A DNA stretch of 12,916 bases from VFKU01 sp038916785. GTDB lineage: Bacteria; Hydrogenedentota; Hydrogenedentia; Hydrogenedentales; GCA-2746185. Location: contig JBCLBO010000091.1 in the NCBI GenBank assembly GCA_038916785.1, positions 1 to 12,916 on the forward strand, read 5' to 3'. The position numbers were made by a program, and so were the translations under genes. Under the pieces are notes generated by a model. The model was not told the DNA's origin and did not search any database. It saw only the letters and a program-made list of their open reading frames with translations. Shown piece after piece: positions 5,859-12,722 of the stretch (position 1 is the stretch's first letter; every line of letters begins with the position of its first letter).

Positions 5859-8036
5859 ATGCGCGTATTGGTGACCGGCGGGGCGGGGTATATCGGGTGT
5901 TGGCTCGTGCCAGAACTGGTGCGGCGCGGGCACACGGTCCGCCTCTTCGACCGGCTGTGCTTCGGCGAGGCTCCGCTGGCGGCGCTGACGTCGGGACCGA
6001 CGTGCGAGATCGTGCGCGGGGACATCCGCCGCCTCGACGAGCATCCCAAACTCCTCGAAGGCATTGACGCCGTCGTCCACCTCGCCGGTCTGGCGAACGA
6101 CCCCTCCTGCGATCTGCATCCGCACCTTACCCTGGACGTGAACGTCGAGGGCACGCGCAAACTGGCCGAGCGCGCCGCGGCCGAGGGTGTGCGGCGTTTT
6201 GTGTTCGCGTCATCGTGTTCGGTGTATGGCCGCGGCGTGTTTGACGTGCTCGACGAGGAGAGCCCGCTGAACCCCGTCTCCGCCTATGCCGAGAGCAAGA
6301 TCGAGGCGGAGAAGATTCTCTTCGGACTAATGGACAAGGGTTTGGAGCCGGTCATTTCGCGGGCGGCGACGGTGTTTGGGTGGTCGCCGCGGATGCGTTT
6401 CGACTTGGCGATTAATCTGATGACCGCGACGGCCGTGCGCAAGGGACTGGTGAATGTGCTCGGCGGCGGCAAGCAGTGGCGGCCATTCATCCATGTGCGC
6501 GACAAGGCGCGGCTCTTTGCCGATTTTGTGGAACTTCCCGCGGAAAAGGTGGCAGGGCAGGTCTTCAACGTCGGCAGCGACGCGACCAATTTGCAGATTC
6601 AGCGGCTGGGCGAGATCGTGTCGCAGTGCATCCCCGGCACGAAACTGACGCTGACGCAGGACGACGAAGACCTTCGTAGCTATCACGTGTCGTTCAAGAA
6701 ACTCCGGGACCAGCTGGGTTTCCAGAGCCAATATGGCGTTGAAGACGGCGTGCGCGAGGTCGAGCGCGAGCTGCGCGCCAATCCGTCGCTCGATCCCTTC
6801 GCGGCGGACTATTACAACGTCCGGCGCATGAAACATCTGTTGGAAATCCCGCCGGACCAGGGCGGGGAACCCGCGGCGCCGCGCTTCATTCCGCTGGCCA
6901 AGCCGGTGTTGGGCGAGGAGGAGGAGCGCGCCGCGCTGGATGCGATCCGCAGCGGCTGGGTCACCTCTGGGCCGGCGATTCCGGCCTTCGAGAAGGGGCT
7001 CGCGCAACTTACCGGCGCGCGCGACGTGGTGACCGCGCACTCGTGCACCGCGGCGATTCACCTATGCCTGGCCCAGATTGGGATTAAGCCCGGAGACGAA
7101 GTGATTACGTCGCCGCTCACGTGGCCGTCGGTGGGCAATGTGATTTTGAGCATGGGCGCGAAGGTGGTGCTCGCGGACATTGACGGCGGCACGCTCAACG
7201 TGACTCCGTCGACCATCGACGCGAAGATCACGGAGCGCACGCGCGCGATCATTCCCGTACACATGGCCGGGCAGGCCTGCGAGATCGACGGCATCTACGC
7301 GCTGGCCGCCAAGCGCGGCATCCCGGTGGTTGAAGACGCGGCGCACGCGATCGGCTCACGCTACAAGGGGAAGCCGATCGGCAGTTTTGGGCCGTATGCG
7401 TGTTTCAGTTTCTATGCGATCAAGAACCTCACGACGTTTGAGGGCGGCGGCATTGCCGTGCAGGACCCGGAAGCCGCCGCGCGGCTGCGGCGACTTGCGC
7501 ACCATGGCATGGCCGCGACCGCGTGGGACCGGTACAGCCCGAGTGCGGTGCCCGCGCCCCCGGAAGTGATCGAGCCGGGTTTCAAATACAGCATGGGCAA
7601 TGTGAACGCGGCCGTGGGCTTGGAGCAGCTTAAGAAGCTGCCGGACTTTTTGGCGCGGCGCCGGCGGCTTGCGCGTTTGTATCTGCGCGCGCTGGCGGAC
7701 GTCGAGGAGATTCGTTTGCCGACGGTGCGCGATCACGACGAGCACGCCTGGCACCTGTTCATCGTGCGATTCCGGCGCGACAAACTGACGAAGTCGCGCA
7801 ACGAGATCGCGCATGCGCTGCGCCAGGAAAATATCGGGGTCGGATTTCATTTCTACGGGATGCACTTGCACGCGTATTATCGGGATGTGCTCGGCTTCAA
7901 ACCCGAAGACCTGCCGGAGGCGACCGCCGCGTCGCACGAGGTCCTGTCGCTGCCGTTGTATCCCGGCATGACGGACCAGAACGTGAACGAAGTCACGGGC
8001 GCGCTGAAAAAAGTGTTGAGGTACGCGCGGAGGTAG
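5859..8036 (+). CDS. Fusion: extended-SDR epimerase/dehydratase + DegT/DnrJ/EryC1/StrS aminotransferase
   Basis: One uninterrupted 725-residue frame joins two enzymes. Residues 1 to about 315 are an extended SDR: TGGAGYIG (6-13) binds NAD(P), SSCSVYG supplies the Ser, and YAESK gives catalytic Tyr143 and Lys147. A linker of about 25 residues, including PPDQGGEPAAP, follows. Residues 343-725 are a full-length type I PLP aminotransferase: FIPLAKPVLGEEE, SGWVTSGP, the PVHMAGQACEID block, VVEDAAHAIGS (the Asp that contacts the PLP ring nitrogen) and FYAIKNLTTFEGGG with PLP-binding Lys522. In nucleotide-sugar pathways an SDR makes a 4- or 3-keto sugar and a DegT enzyme aminates it, so the fusion may channel a keto intermediate toward an amino sugar for a surface glycan. 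That is inference; no glycosyltransferase is in view. The start at 5859 fits MRVLVTGG as the usual N-terminus, with GGAGAG four bases upstream. A GTG at 5847 is possible. Confidence 0.92.
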   Translation: MRVLVTGGAGYIGCWLVPELVRRGHTVRLFDRLCFGEAPLAALTSGPTCEIVRGDIRRLDEHPKLLEGIDAVVHLAGLANDPSCDLHPHLTLDVNVEGTRKLAERAAAEGVRRFVFASSCSVYGRGVFDVLDEESPLNPVSAYAESKIEAEKILFGLMDKGLEPVISRAATVFGWSPRMRFDLAINLMTATAVRKGLVNVLGGGKQWRPFIHVRDKARLFADFVELPAEKVAGQVFNVGSDATNLQIQRLGEIVSQCIPGTKLTLTQDDEDLRSYHVSFKKLRDQLGFQSQYGVEDGVREVERELRANPSLDPFAADYYNVRRMKHLLEIPPDQGGEPAAPRFIPLAKPVLGEEEERAALDAIRSGWVTSGPAIPAFEKGLAQLTGARDVVTAHSCTAAIHLCLAQIGIKPGDEVITSPLTWPSVGNVILSMGAKVVLADIDGGTLNVTPSTIDAKITERTRAIIPVHMAGQACEIDGIYALAAKRGIPVVEDAAHAIGSRYKGKPIGSFGPYACFSFYAIKNLTTFEGGGIAVQDPEAAARLRRLAHHGMAATAWDRYSPSAVPAPPEVIEPGFKYSMGNVNAAVGLEQLKKLPDFLARRRRLARLYLRALADVEEIRLPTVRDHDEHAWHLFIVRFRRDKLTKSRNEIAHALRQENIGVGFHFYGMHLHAYYRDVLGFKPEDLPEATAASHEVLSLPLYPGMTDQNVNEVTGALKKVLRYARR

Positions 8037-8055
8037 GGCGGGTCATGACCCGCCC
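8036..8055. repeat. Perfect 20-base palindrome at the fusion gene's stop codon
   Basis: GGGCGGGTCA (8036-8045) is directly followed by its reverse complement TGACCCGCCC. The first G is also the last base of the TAG stop. As RNA it gives an 8-bp GC-rich stem with a CATG loop, but no T-tract follows. It may be a member of a dispersed palindrome family, a rho-assisted 3' end, or both. Confidence 0.65.
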
Positions 8056-8124
8056 GACCGTCGCGTGCAAGGTTTCGGTCCGGATCAATCGGACGTTTCA
8101 AAATGTCGTAGGGGCCGGGCGAAC

Positions 8125-8274
8125 ATGGGTTTTGAGTTTAGCTGGATGGAGGTCGTGATTCTCTCAGGGCTTGTCCTGCTCGCGCTGGGCCCAGAGCGGC
8201 TGCTCGAATTCTGGGATGATTGGCGGAAGCTGGGAAGAGATTTTCGCGCGTTTTTCCGGCGTGGCCGCGCATGA
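8125..8274 (+). CDS. TatA/TatB-like single-span micro-protein
   Basis: This 49-residue protein has the layout of the TatA/TatB (MttA/Hcf106) N-terminal module: a short polar start, a single membrane helix (about residues 8-22, VVILSGLVLLALG), the hinge GPERL, then a charged amphipathic helix (about 24-45, ending FFRRGRA). TatA-family proteins form the pore or docking part of the twin-arginine translocase. True TatA and TatB carry longer tails, and no tatC is in the window, so this could be a minimal TatA, a TatB-like orphan or an unrelated membrane peptide. Translation from the ATG at 8125 keeps the family-like N-terminus; an in-frame ATG at 8065 would add 20 unrelated residues. Its stop codon overlaps the next gene's start by four bases (ATGA). 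Confidence 0.6.
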   Translation: MGFEFSWMEVVILSGLVLLALGPERLLEFWDDWRKLGRDFRAFFRRGRA

Positions 8275-8660
8275 ACGCCACGCTGATTTACGACGCGGCG
8301 TGCCCGCTGTGCTGCGCGGCGCGCGAGTGGGTCGAGCGCAACGCGCTGCCGGGCGCCTTCGATTTTGTGCCTTGCCAGTCCGAGGCGCGCGCGCGGCGCT
8401 TCCCAGCGGTGGGGGAGGAGCGCTGCATGACGGCGATGCACCTCGTGTACGCCGACGGGCGCACCTTTGCCGGCGACGCCGCTCTACCGCACATCTGCCT
8501 TGGCCTGCGCCGCTGGCGGTGGGTCGCGCGCATCTTGCAGATGCCGCCGGCGTCGCTGCTCTCTCCCGCGGCGTACCGGTTCATCGCGAAACGGCGGCAG
8601 ATGTTCTCCGTGCTCGTGGCGCGCAAAGTCCCGGAGTCGTGTCCAACCGGGCGCGGCTGA
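8271..8660 (+). CDS. DCC-family thiol-disulfide oxidoreductase (DUF393)
   Basis: This 129-residue protein has the family hallmark near its N-terminus: LIYDAACPLCCAAREWVER, with Asp8, Cys11 and Cys14 (the DxxCxxC of the DCC family, PF04134). It continues with the moderately conserved segments FVPCQSE, HLVYADGRTFAGDAA and a basic LRRWRWVARI region. These thioredoxin-like proteins are assumed to catalyse thiol-disulfide exchange; substrates are mostly unknown. The ATG at 8271 overlaps the TGA of the TatA-like gene (ATGA), so the two are probably translationally coupled. An upstream in-frame ATG at 8220 would lie deep inside that gene and adds residues not typical for the family. Confidence 0.82.
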   Translation: MNATLIYDAACPLCCAAREWVERNALPGAFDFVPCQSEARARRFPAVGEERCMTAMHLVYADGRTFAGDAALPHICLGLRRWRWVARILQMPPASLLSPAAYRFIAKRRQMFSVLVARKVPESCPTGRG

Positions 8661-8860
8661 GGCGGCGCGAAGTCATTTAGCCGGGCAGATTGTTCGTGAT
8701 CACGGGACGGAGCACATTTTCGGCGGGGCTTTTCCATGCGGCGAACTTGTGAAGACAGGGGACAGACTACCGAATGCGGCGCTTGGTGTTAGATTGTGGC
8801 GATTGGTCGGCATGGGGTTTCTGCTTCGTTTGGGATGTTCTGGGTGGTTGCATTCGGCAG
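8661..8860. other. Convergent intergenic region
   Basis: This region lies between the DCC oxidoreductase and ligA, which converge. Apart from the REP-like palindrome (8755-8872) it contains no open frame with family features and no clear T-tailed terminator for either gene. Confidence 0.5.
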
Positions 8861-8872
8861 TCAGTCCCCTGT
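8755..8872. repeat. REP-like long palindrome overlapping the 3' end of ligA
   Basis: The left arm 8756-8777 (starts CAGGGGACAGACTACC) and right arm 8850-8871 (ends CAGTCCCCTG) pair at 20 of 22 positions, with one more flanking A-T pair, around a 72-base centre. GGGGACAGACTACC-type ends resemble REP sequences mobilised by REP-associated tyrosine transposases (RAYTs). No transposase is encoded inside, so this is a non-autonomous element. Its right arm contains the ligA stop codon and last three sense codons. Confidence 0.7.
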
Positions 8873-10873
8873 TAGTTTCTCGAACTCTTGTTCATTGATT
8901 ACTTTGACGCCGAGTTCGCAGGCCTTTTCCACCTTGGAGCCAGGGCTTTCGCCCGCGAGCACGTAGTCGGTTTTCTTGCTTACGCTGGACGAGGTCTTTC
9001 CGCCCAGTTCGGCGATGCGCACCTGGATCGACTCACGCGAATAGTTGGCGAGCGTGCCGGTCACTACAATCGTCTTGCCTTCGAGCGGCCGCGGGCCGGC
9101 GGTGGCCGCGCGCTTCTCCTGTGTCATGGTGAGACCATGCGCACTGAGGCGGGCGATCAGTTCGCGGTTTTCCTGCGTCGCGAAGAAGTCGTGGATGCTT
9201 TGCGCGACGACTTCACCAACTTCGTCGACCTCTTGCAAGGCTTCGACGCCAGCCTCCTCGATGGCGTCCATCGAGCCGAAGTGATCGGCGACGACCTGGG
9301 CCGTGCGCCCGCCGACGTGGCGGATGCCGAGGCCAGCGAGCAGCCGGTGCAGAGGGCGCGTCTTTGAAGCGGCGATGCCCTCGACGAGATTCTGCGCGGA
9401 TTTCTCGCCCATGCGTTCGAGGGCTTCGAGTTGATCGGGCTTAAGGTCGTAGAGGTCGGCGGGATCGCGCACGAGATTTTTTTCGACGAGTTGTTCGACG
9501 ATCGCCGGGCCCATGTTCTCGATGTCCATCGCGCCGCGGCTGGCGTAGTAGACCAGGCGCTCCTTTAGCTGCGCGGGGCAGGCGAGGTTCAGGCAGCGCA
9601 GGTATACGCCGTCGGCGTCCTTGTGCACGGCGCCGAGGCAGACGGGGCAGGCGTCGGGCATTTTGAATCGGCGCGCGCCTTTCGGGCGCTTCTGCTTTAG
9701 GTAGCCGAGGACTTGGGGGATGATTTCGCCAGCTTTTTGCACCTCGACCGTGTCGCCCACCCGCAGGTCTTTGCGTTCGAGGTCCTCGAAGTTATACAGG
9801 CTGGCGCGGCGGACGACGGTGCCGGCGAGCGTGACGGGTTCGAGTTCGGCTACGGGTGTCAGCGTGCCGGATTTGCCGACTTGTATGCTGATGCCGAGGA
9901 GTTTCGTGGGCTTCACTTCGGCCGGGAACTTGTAGGCGATGACCCAGCGCGGGGCCTTTGAGGTCGAGCCGAGCTGCGCGCGCTGCGCGGGGTCGTTCAC
10001 CTTGATCACCATGCCGTCGGTTTCGTAGTCGAGCTTGTGCCGACGGACGTTCCACTTCTCGATGACCTTGAGGACGGCGTCGATGTCTTTGCAAAACTCG
10101 AAGGTGTCGTTGACCGGGAGGCCCCATTTGGCGAGGGTCTTCAGCGTGTCTCGGTGCGTGGCGCGTTCGAGGCCTTCAACGGCGGCGATATCGAAGACGA
10201 AGAGTTGCAAGCGGCGAGTGGCGACGATTTTTGGATCGAGTTGCTTGAGCGTGCCCGCGGTAGTGTTGCGCGGGTTGGCGTAGAGTGCTTCGCCGGCCTC
10301 TTCGCGTTCCTTATTGAGCCGGGCGAGTTCGGACTTGCGCATGTAGACCTCGCCGCGCACTTCGAGGAGAGGCGGGCGCGCGTCCTCGAGCCTGAGCGGC
10401 AGCGCGCGAATGGTTTTGAGGTTCGCCGTGATGTCGTCCCCCGTGACGCCGTCGCCGCGCGTCGCGCCGCGCGCGAAGGCGCCGTCCTCGTAACGCAGCG
10501 AGACCGCGACGCCGTCCACCTTCAGCTCGACGACGTACTCCGGCGCTTCGCCGTCCAGCCCGCGGCGTATGCGTGCATCGAACTCGCGCAGCTCGGCCTC
10601 GTTGTAGGTGTTGTCGATCGAGAGCATCGGCACTTCGTGCGTGACCTGCGCGAACCCTTCGAGCGCCTGGCCACCGACGCGATGCGTGGGGGAGTCGGGT
10701 GTGCGCAGCTCGGGGTATTTTTCTTCGAGGTCCTGGAGTTCGCGGAGGAGCCGGTCGAACTCGGGATCCGAGATTTCGGGTGCCGCCTTCGAGTAATAGA
10801 GGAAATTGTGGTGCTCGATCTCCTTGCGGAGTTTTTGCACCTTGTCGCGAATCGCCTTGGATGCCCCGGTCAT
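8861..10873 (-). CDS. ligA: NAD-dependent DNA ligase LigA
   Basis: This complete 670-residue ligase seals nicks in replication and repair using NAD+. Domain Ia (HHNFLYYSKAAPEISDPEFD, 21-40) binds NAD+. The adenylation domain has the nucleophile Lys118 in ELKVDGVAVSLRY, plus RGDGVTGDD (139-147) and TDGMVIKV (285-292). The OB fold runs from about 320 to 400 (VGKSGTLTPVAELEP, 332-346). A Cys4 zinc finger has Cys409, 412, 427 and 432. Helix-hairpin-helix repeats span about 450-580 and a BRCT domain 596-668. The length is normal (E. coli 671). The start fits the family's usual N-terminus. There is no ribosome binding site because a perfect -10 box sits 8 bases upstream. The final residues TGD and the stop derive from a REP-like palindrome. 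Confidence 0.98.
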   Translation of the reverse strand: MTGASKAIRDKVQKLRKEIEHHNFLYYSKAAPEISDPEFDRLLRELQDLEEKYPELRTPDSPTHRVGGQALEGFAQVTHEVPMLSIDNTYNEAELREFDARIRRGLDGEAPEYVVELKVDGVAVSLRYEDGAFARGATRGDGVTGDDITANLKTIRALPLRLEDARPPLLEVRGEVYMRKSELARLNKEREEAGEALYANPRNTTAGTLKQLDPKIVATRRLQLFVFDIAAVEGLERATHRDTLKTLAKWGLPVNDTFEFCKDIDAVLKVIEKWNVRRHKLDYETDGMVIKVNDPAQRAQLGSTSKAPRWVIAYKFPAEVKPTKLLGISIQVGKSGTLTPVAELEPVTLAGTVVRRASLYNFEDLERKDLRVGDTVEVQKAGEIIPQVLGYLKQKRPKGARRFKMPDACPVCLGAVHKDADGVYLRCLNLACPAQLKERLVYYASRGAMDIENMGPAIVEQLVEKNLVRDPADLYDLKPDQLEALERMGEKSAQNLVEGIAASKTRPLHRLLAGLGIRHVGGRTAQVVADHFGSMDAIEEAGVEALQEVDEVGEVVAQSIHDFFATQENRELIARLSAHGLTMTQEKRAATAGPRPLEGKTIVVTGTLANYSRESIQVRIAELGGKTSSSVSKKTDYVLAGESPGSKVEKACELGVKVINEQEFEKLTGD

Positions 10874-10881
10874 AGTCGGGG

Positions 10882-10887
10882 ATTATA
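10882..10887 (-). promoter_or_regulatory. ligA -10 box (TATAAT), implying a leaderless mRNA
   Basis: On the minus strand a perfect TATAAT ends 8 bases before the ligA ATG (10873). Initiation about seven bases downstream would start the transcript at or within two bases of the A of the ATG. The -35 area (GGAAAC at a 17-base spacing) is weak, and no Shine-Dalgarno sequence is present. Confidence 0.5.
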
Positions 10888-10953
10888 CGGAACAGCCAAG
10901 CAGAGTTTCCGCCCGATCGCGTGGCGATTGCAGGTAATTGCTTTGATTTCCGT

Positions 10954-11223
10954 CTATTTGGATTTTGTCGTAAAGGTGTAGCGAAGCGGTTCTAAGGGGA
11001 CGCCCGCCGCGCTCTGGAAGTCGATGTACCACGCGTCGTTCAGTGAGAACACGTACTCTTGGCCGGGTTGGAGCTTGGCCGGGAGCACGCAGGTCATGCC
11101 GTCGTCGCGCCAAGTGGGTTTACCAGTGATTTCCGGTGTTTTGTTTTCTGGATTCGTCCACGATGCGCCGTCGAGCATTTTGCGATCGAAGCGCACGATC
11201 AATTCCGTGGTGCTTGCGGTCAC
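10954..11223 (-). pseudogene. C-terminal fragment of an Ig-like (Big_5-type) domain protein
   Basis: The remaining 89 codons encode an Ig-like fold of the SbsA/Big_5 type: ASTTELIVRFDRKMLDG, PEITGKPTWRDDGMTCVL, LQPGQEYVFSLND and the closing PLEPLRYTFTTK. Such domains are usually at the C-terminus of much larger secreted or cell-surface proteins. The frame begins with GTG at 11223 exactly where transposase-derived sequence ends, so it is a truncated gene rather than a small complete one. There is no signal peptide. The break probably came from an IS3-type insertion followed by deletion. It lies in the same orientation as ligA, 80 bases upstream, and is probably not functional. Confidence 0.7.
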
Positions 11224-11299
11224 GTCTCAACCCTTCCTTCACCCGACCAACCGCCAGGGACTTAAACTCCGCCGTGTATTCCTGCCGCGCTACCCTCAT
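11219..11299 (-). mobile_element. IS3-type transposase OrfA remnant (N-terminal codons only)
   Basis: On the minus strand the ATG at 11299 (with GGAGG upstream) opens MRVARQEYTAEFKSLAVGRV followed by KEG. This is the start of an IS3-family OrfA (HTH_Tnp_1 type, EYTAEFK..AV..V). After about 27 codons the similarity stops and the Ig-like gene fragment begins in another frame. The rest of OrfA and all of OrfB (DDE domain) are missing, so this is a scar of an insertion sequence. Confidence 0.65.
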
Positions 11300-11310
11300 C
11301 GCTCCAACCT

Positions 11311-11343
11311 CCAAAGTTAACGTCCATTCTACGTTACCCTTGG
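11311..11343 (-). repeat. Inverted repeat upstream of the transposase remnant
   Basis: CCAAAGTTAACGT (11311-11323) pairs with ACGTTACCCTTGG (11331-11343) at 11 of 13 positions around a 7-base loop. It lies 11 bases upstream of the OrfA start codon. It may be the subterminal region of the former insertion sequence or a hairpin in its leader. Confidence 0.5.
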
Positions 11344-11779
11344 AAGACGATTTCCCGGGGGAAGCTCAGAGACAGCAGGTCAGACCCCCTATTGACTTTC
11401 GATATATTTGAGTGCTAAAAATACTCGTATTCCAAAGAAGTGTGTTCAATTTTGGCTGTACGGCGCGATTGGCAGCGCCTCCGAGGAAGATGGACAATAA
11501 TGATGCTTGATCCAACTGGTTTGTCGTGGGCGCGCGGGGGGCGAACTTCGGCCTAAGGAGACTGGACACGTTCCTGTAGACCGGTTTGAGGTCAGTATTT
11601 TCGCTAAAATTAGTGGTTGTATAATTTGGTTCTGCGCCAACCGCCAAAGGACGGTCAAGAAGGCGCACCCGCCTCTGGCGGGGAGTCCAATCCTCGGTGA
11701 GAGTTTCACTTTAGAACCAGACTAGGGGAGGCTGGACGCGGAACTGGTGACAGGCTCCTTTCTGAGGATTTCGAGTAAC
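11344..11779. other. Non-coding mosaic region
   Basis: No convincing gene was found on either strand; open frames here are short and family-free. Several stretches look like decayed REP/RAYT-type ends: CAGGTCAGACCCCCTATTGAC near 11378, AAGGAGACTGGACACGTTCC near 11556, and GGAACTGGTGACAGGCTCC near 11739. A short CCCGCC/GGCGGG hairpin is near 11669. The region is less GC-rich than the genes to its left and looks like an insertion hot spot. Confidence 0.5.
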
Positions 11780-11808
11780 TTGAAAATTTAATAACTAGCG
11801 TGTAGACT
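11780..11808 (+). promoter_or_regulatory. Candidate promoter of the truncated tRNA-Asn
   Basis: TTGAAA (11780-11785) and TAGACT (11803-11808) are separated by 17 bases, matching the sigma-70 consensus at five and four of six positions. The predicted start near 11815 lies 13 bases before the tRNA 5' end, as expected for a tRNA leader. In its present context it would transcribe the lysyl-oxidase-like gene. Confidence 0.45.
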
Positions 11809-11827
11809 CAATAAATGAGCCATGCGC

Positions 11828-11886
11828 TCCGAGGGTGGCTCAGCGGTAGAGCAATTGACTGTTAATCAATGGGTCGTGGGTCCGAA
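11828..11886 (+). pseudogene. tRNA-Asn(GTT) truncated in the T-loop
   Basis: Acceptor 5' strand TCCGAGG, TG, D-arm GCTC-AGCGGTA-GAGC, anticodon arm ATTGA-CTGTTAA-TCAAT with anticodon GTT (Asn), variable GGGTC and T-stem 5' strand GTGGG are all canonical. After TCCGAA the sequence turns into AT-rich DNA. The T-stem 3' strand, the acceptor 3' strand and the discriminator base are missing, and no matching 3' half occurs in the window. It cannot fold as a mature tRNA. tRNA genes are common integration targets, so this may mark an element boundary. Confidence 0.85.
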
Positions 11887-11890
11887 ATAT

Positions 11891-12667
11891 ATGAAAAAAT
11901 TTAATTCTTTCTTTTTTGTGACTGCGATTTTGACAGCGACTGGTTACGTAGGGCTAGTAGTCGCTGCAAGCAACCCTGGTTTATTGCCGGACTTGCGGAC
12001 GGTGGTGCCACAACATTTGCAATTAGTGAATAGTCACCAGCGCGAAGTACTAAGGTTTTCTAACGCGGTTGCCAATACCGGCGATGGGCCGTGGAGGATG
12101 AGGCCGAAATTTCCCTTGGGCGATATTAGCCAGCCTCAAAAAGCGATTCAGGAAATTCTTGATATTAATGGCAATCTAGTTGAGGAAAAAGAAGTCAGCC
12201 AGTTTCAATTTCACGAACAGCATAATCATTGGCATATCAACGGCGTTGCGCTTTTCGAAGTACGCGCAGGAAGCCCGACTGGCTCGGTATATGGCGATAA
12301 CTCTATCAAAACCACTTTTTGTCTGATTGATTGGTACAAATTAGAAGACAACTCCCCGACCAAAGAACGAACCTACTTTGATTGTAATGGTACCTATCAG
12401 GGTATTAGCGTCGGCTGGGCGGATCAGTATCATCAGGCTACCGATGGTCAGCAACTAGACATCACTGGTGCGCCGGTTGGCCGCTATTATCTGGTAAGCA
12501 CCGCTAATCACGAAAGAGTATTTATAGAAAAAAAATATAATAACAATATGGCATGGGTTGCCTTTGATTTGTCCCGCGACAGTGAGGGCAATCCGAAAAT
12601 CACGATTGTAAACCACTCCATATGTGAAACAGCCGGTCTTTGTGGTGATGGGGCGCCAAACCGATAA
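11891..12667 (+). CDS. Secreted lysyl-oxidase-family protein
   Basis: The 258-residue protein has a signal peptide (MKKFNSFFFVTAIL.., cleavage near residue 26) and one lysyl oxidase domain (PF01186). HEQHNHWHINGVALFEV holds the copper ligands His111, His113 and His115. Lys140 in SIKTTFCLID and Tyr180 in WADQYHQATDGQQLDIT align with human LOX Lys320 and Tyr355, which form the LTQ cofactor. Cys144 and Cys165 are kept, and YQGISVGW and LDITGAPVGRYYL are typical of bacterial members. These enzymes oxidatively deaminate primary amines such as lysine side chains; the bacterial substrate is unknown. The gene is far richer in A+T than its neighbours (22 of 60 bases G+C at 12121-12180). No ribosome binding site precedes the ATG, which starts about five bases after the tRNA fragment. 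An upstream in-frame ATG at 11822 lies before the tRNA and is rejected. The segment looks transferred or misjoined. Confidence 0.88.
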   Translation: MKKFNSFFFVTAILTATGYVGLVVAASNPGLLPDLRTVVPQHLQLVNSHQREVLRFSNAVANTGDGPWRMRPKFPLGDISQPQKAIQEILDINGNLVEEKEVSQFQFHEQHNHWHINGVALFEVRAGSPTGSVYGDNSIKTTFCLIDWYKLEDNSPTKERTYFDCNGTYQGISVGWADQYHQATDGQQLDITGAPVGRYYLVSTANHERVFIEKKYNNNMAWVAFDLSRDSEGNPKITIVNHSICETAGLCGDGAPNR

Positions 12668-12722
12668 CATCGTTTTAAGGTTAATCTACTAAGTTCAGAC
12701 GACAAGGTAAGTCGAATGACAC

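Noticed and set aside
8220..8270. A longer start for the DCC oxidoreductase at 8220
   Set aside because: The extra residues lie inside the TatA-like gene and precede the conserved N-terminal strand of the family; the ATGA overlap at 8271 is the better start.
11120..11314. A minus-strand frame starting with the transposase codons and continuing to 11120
   Set aside because: Only the first roughly 30 codons resemble OrfA; the rest reads the Ig-like gene fragment in the wrong frame.
11446..11725. Open frames on both strands at 11446-11709 (minus) and 11507-11725 (plus)
   Set aside because: No signature residues, no ribosome binding site and low-complexity REP-like DNA; they overlap each other and look like chance frames.
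11822..11890. An upstream ATG at 11822 extending the lysyl oxidase by 23 residues
   Set aside because: The extra codons are the tRNA-Asn fragment itself; the extension has no signal-peptide character, while the ATG at 11891 gives a proper signal peptide.
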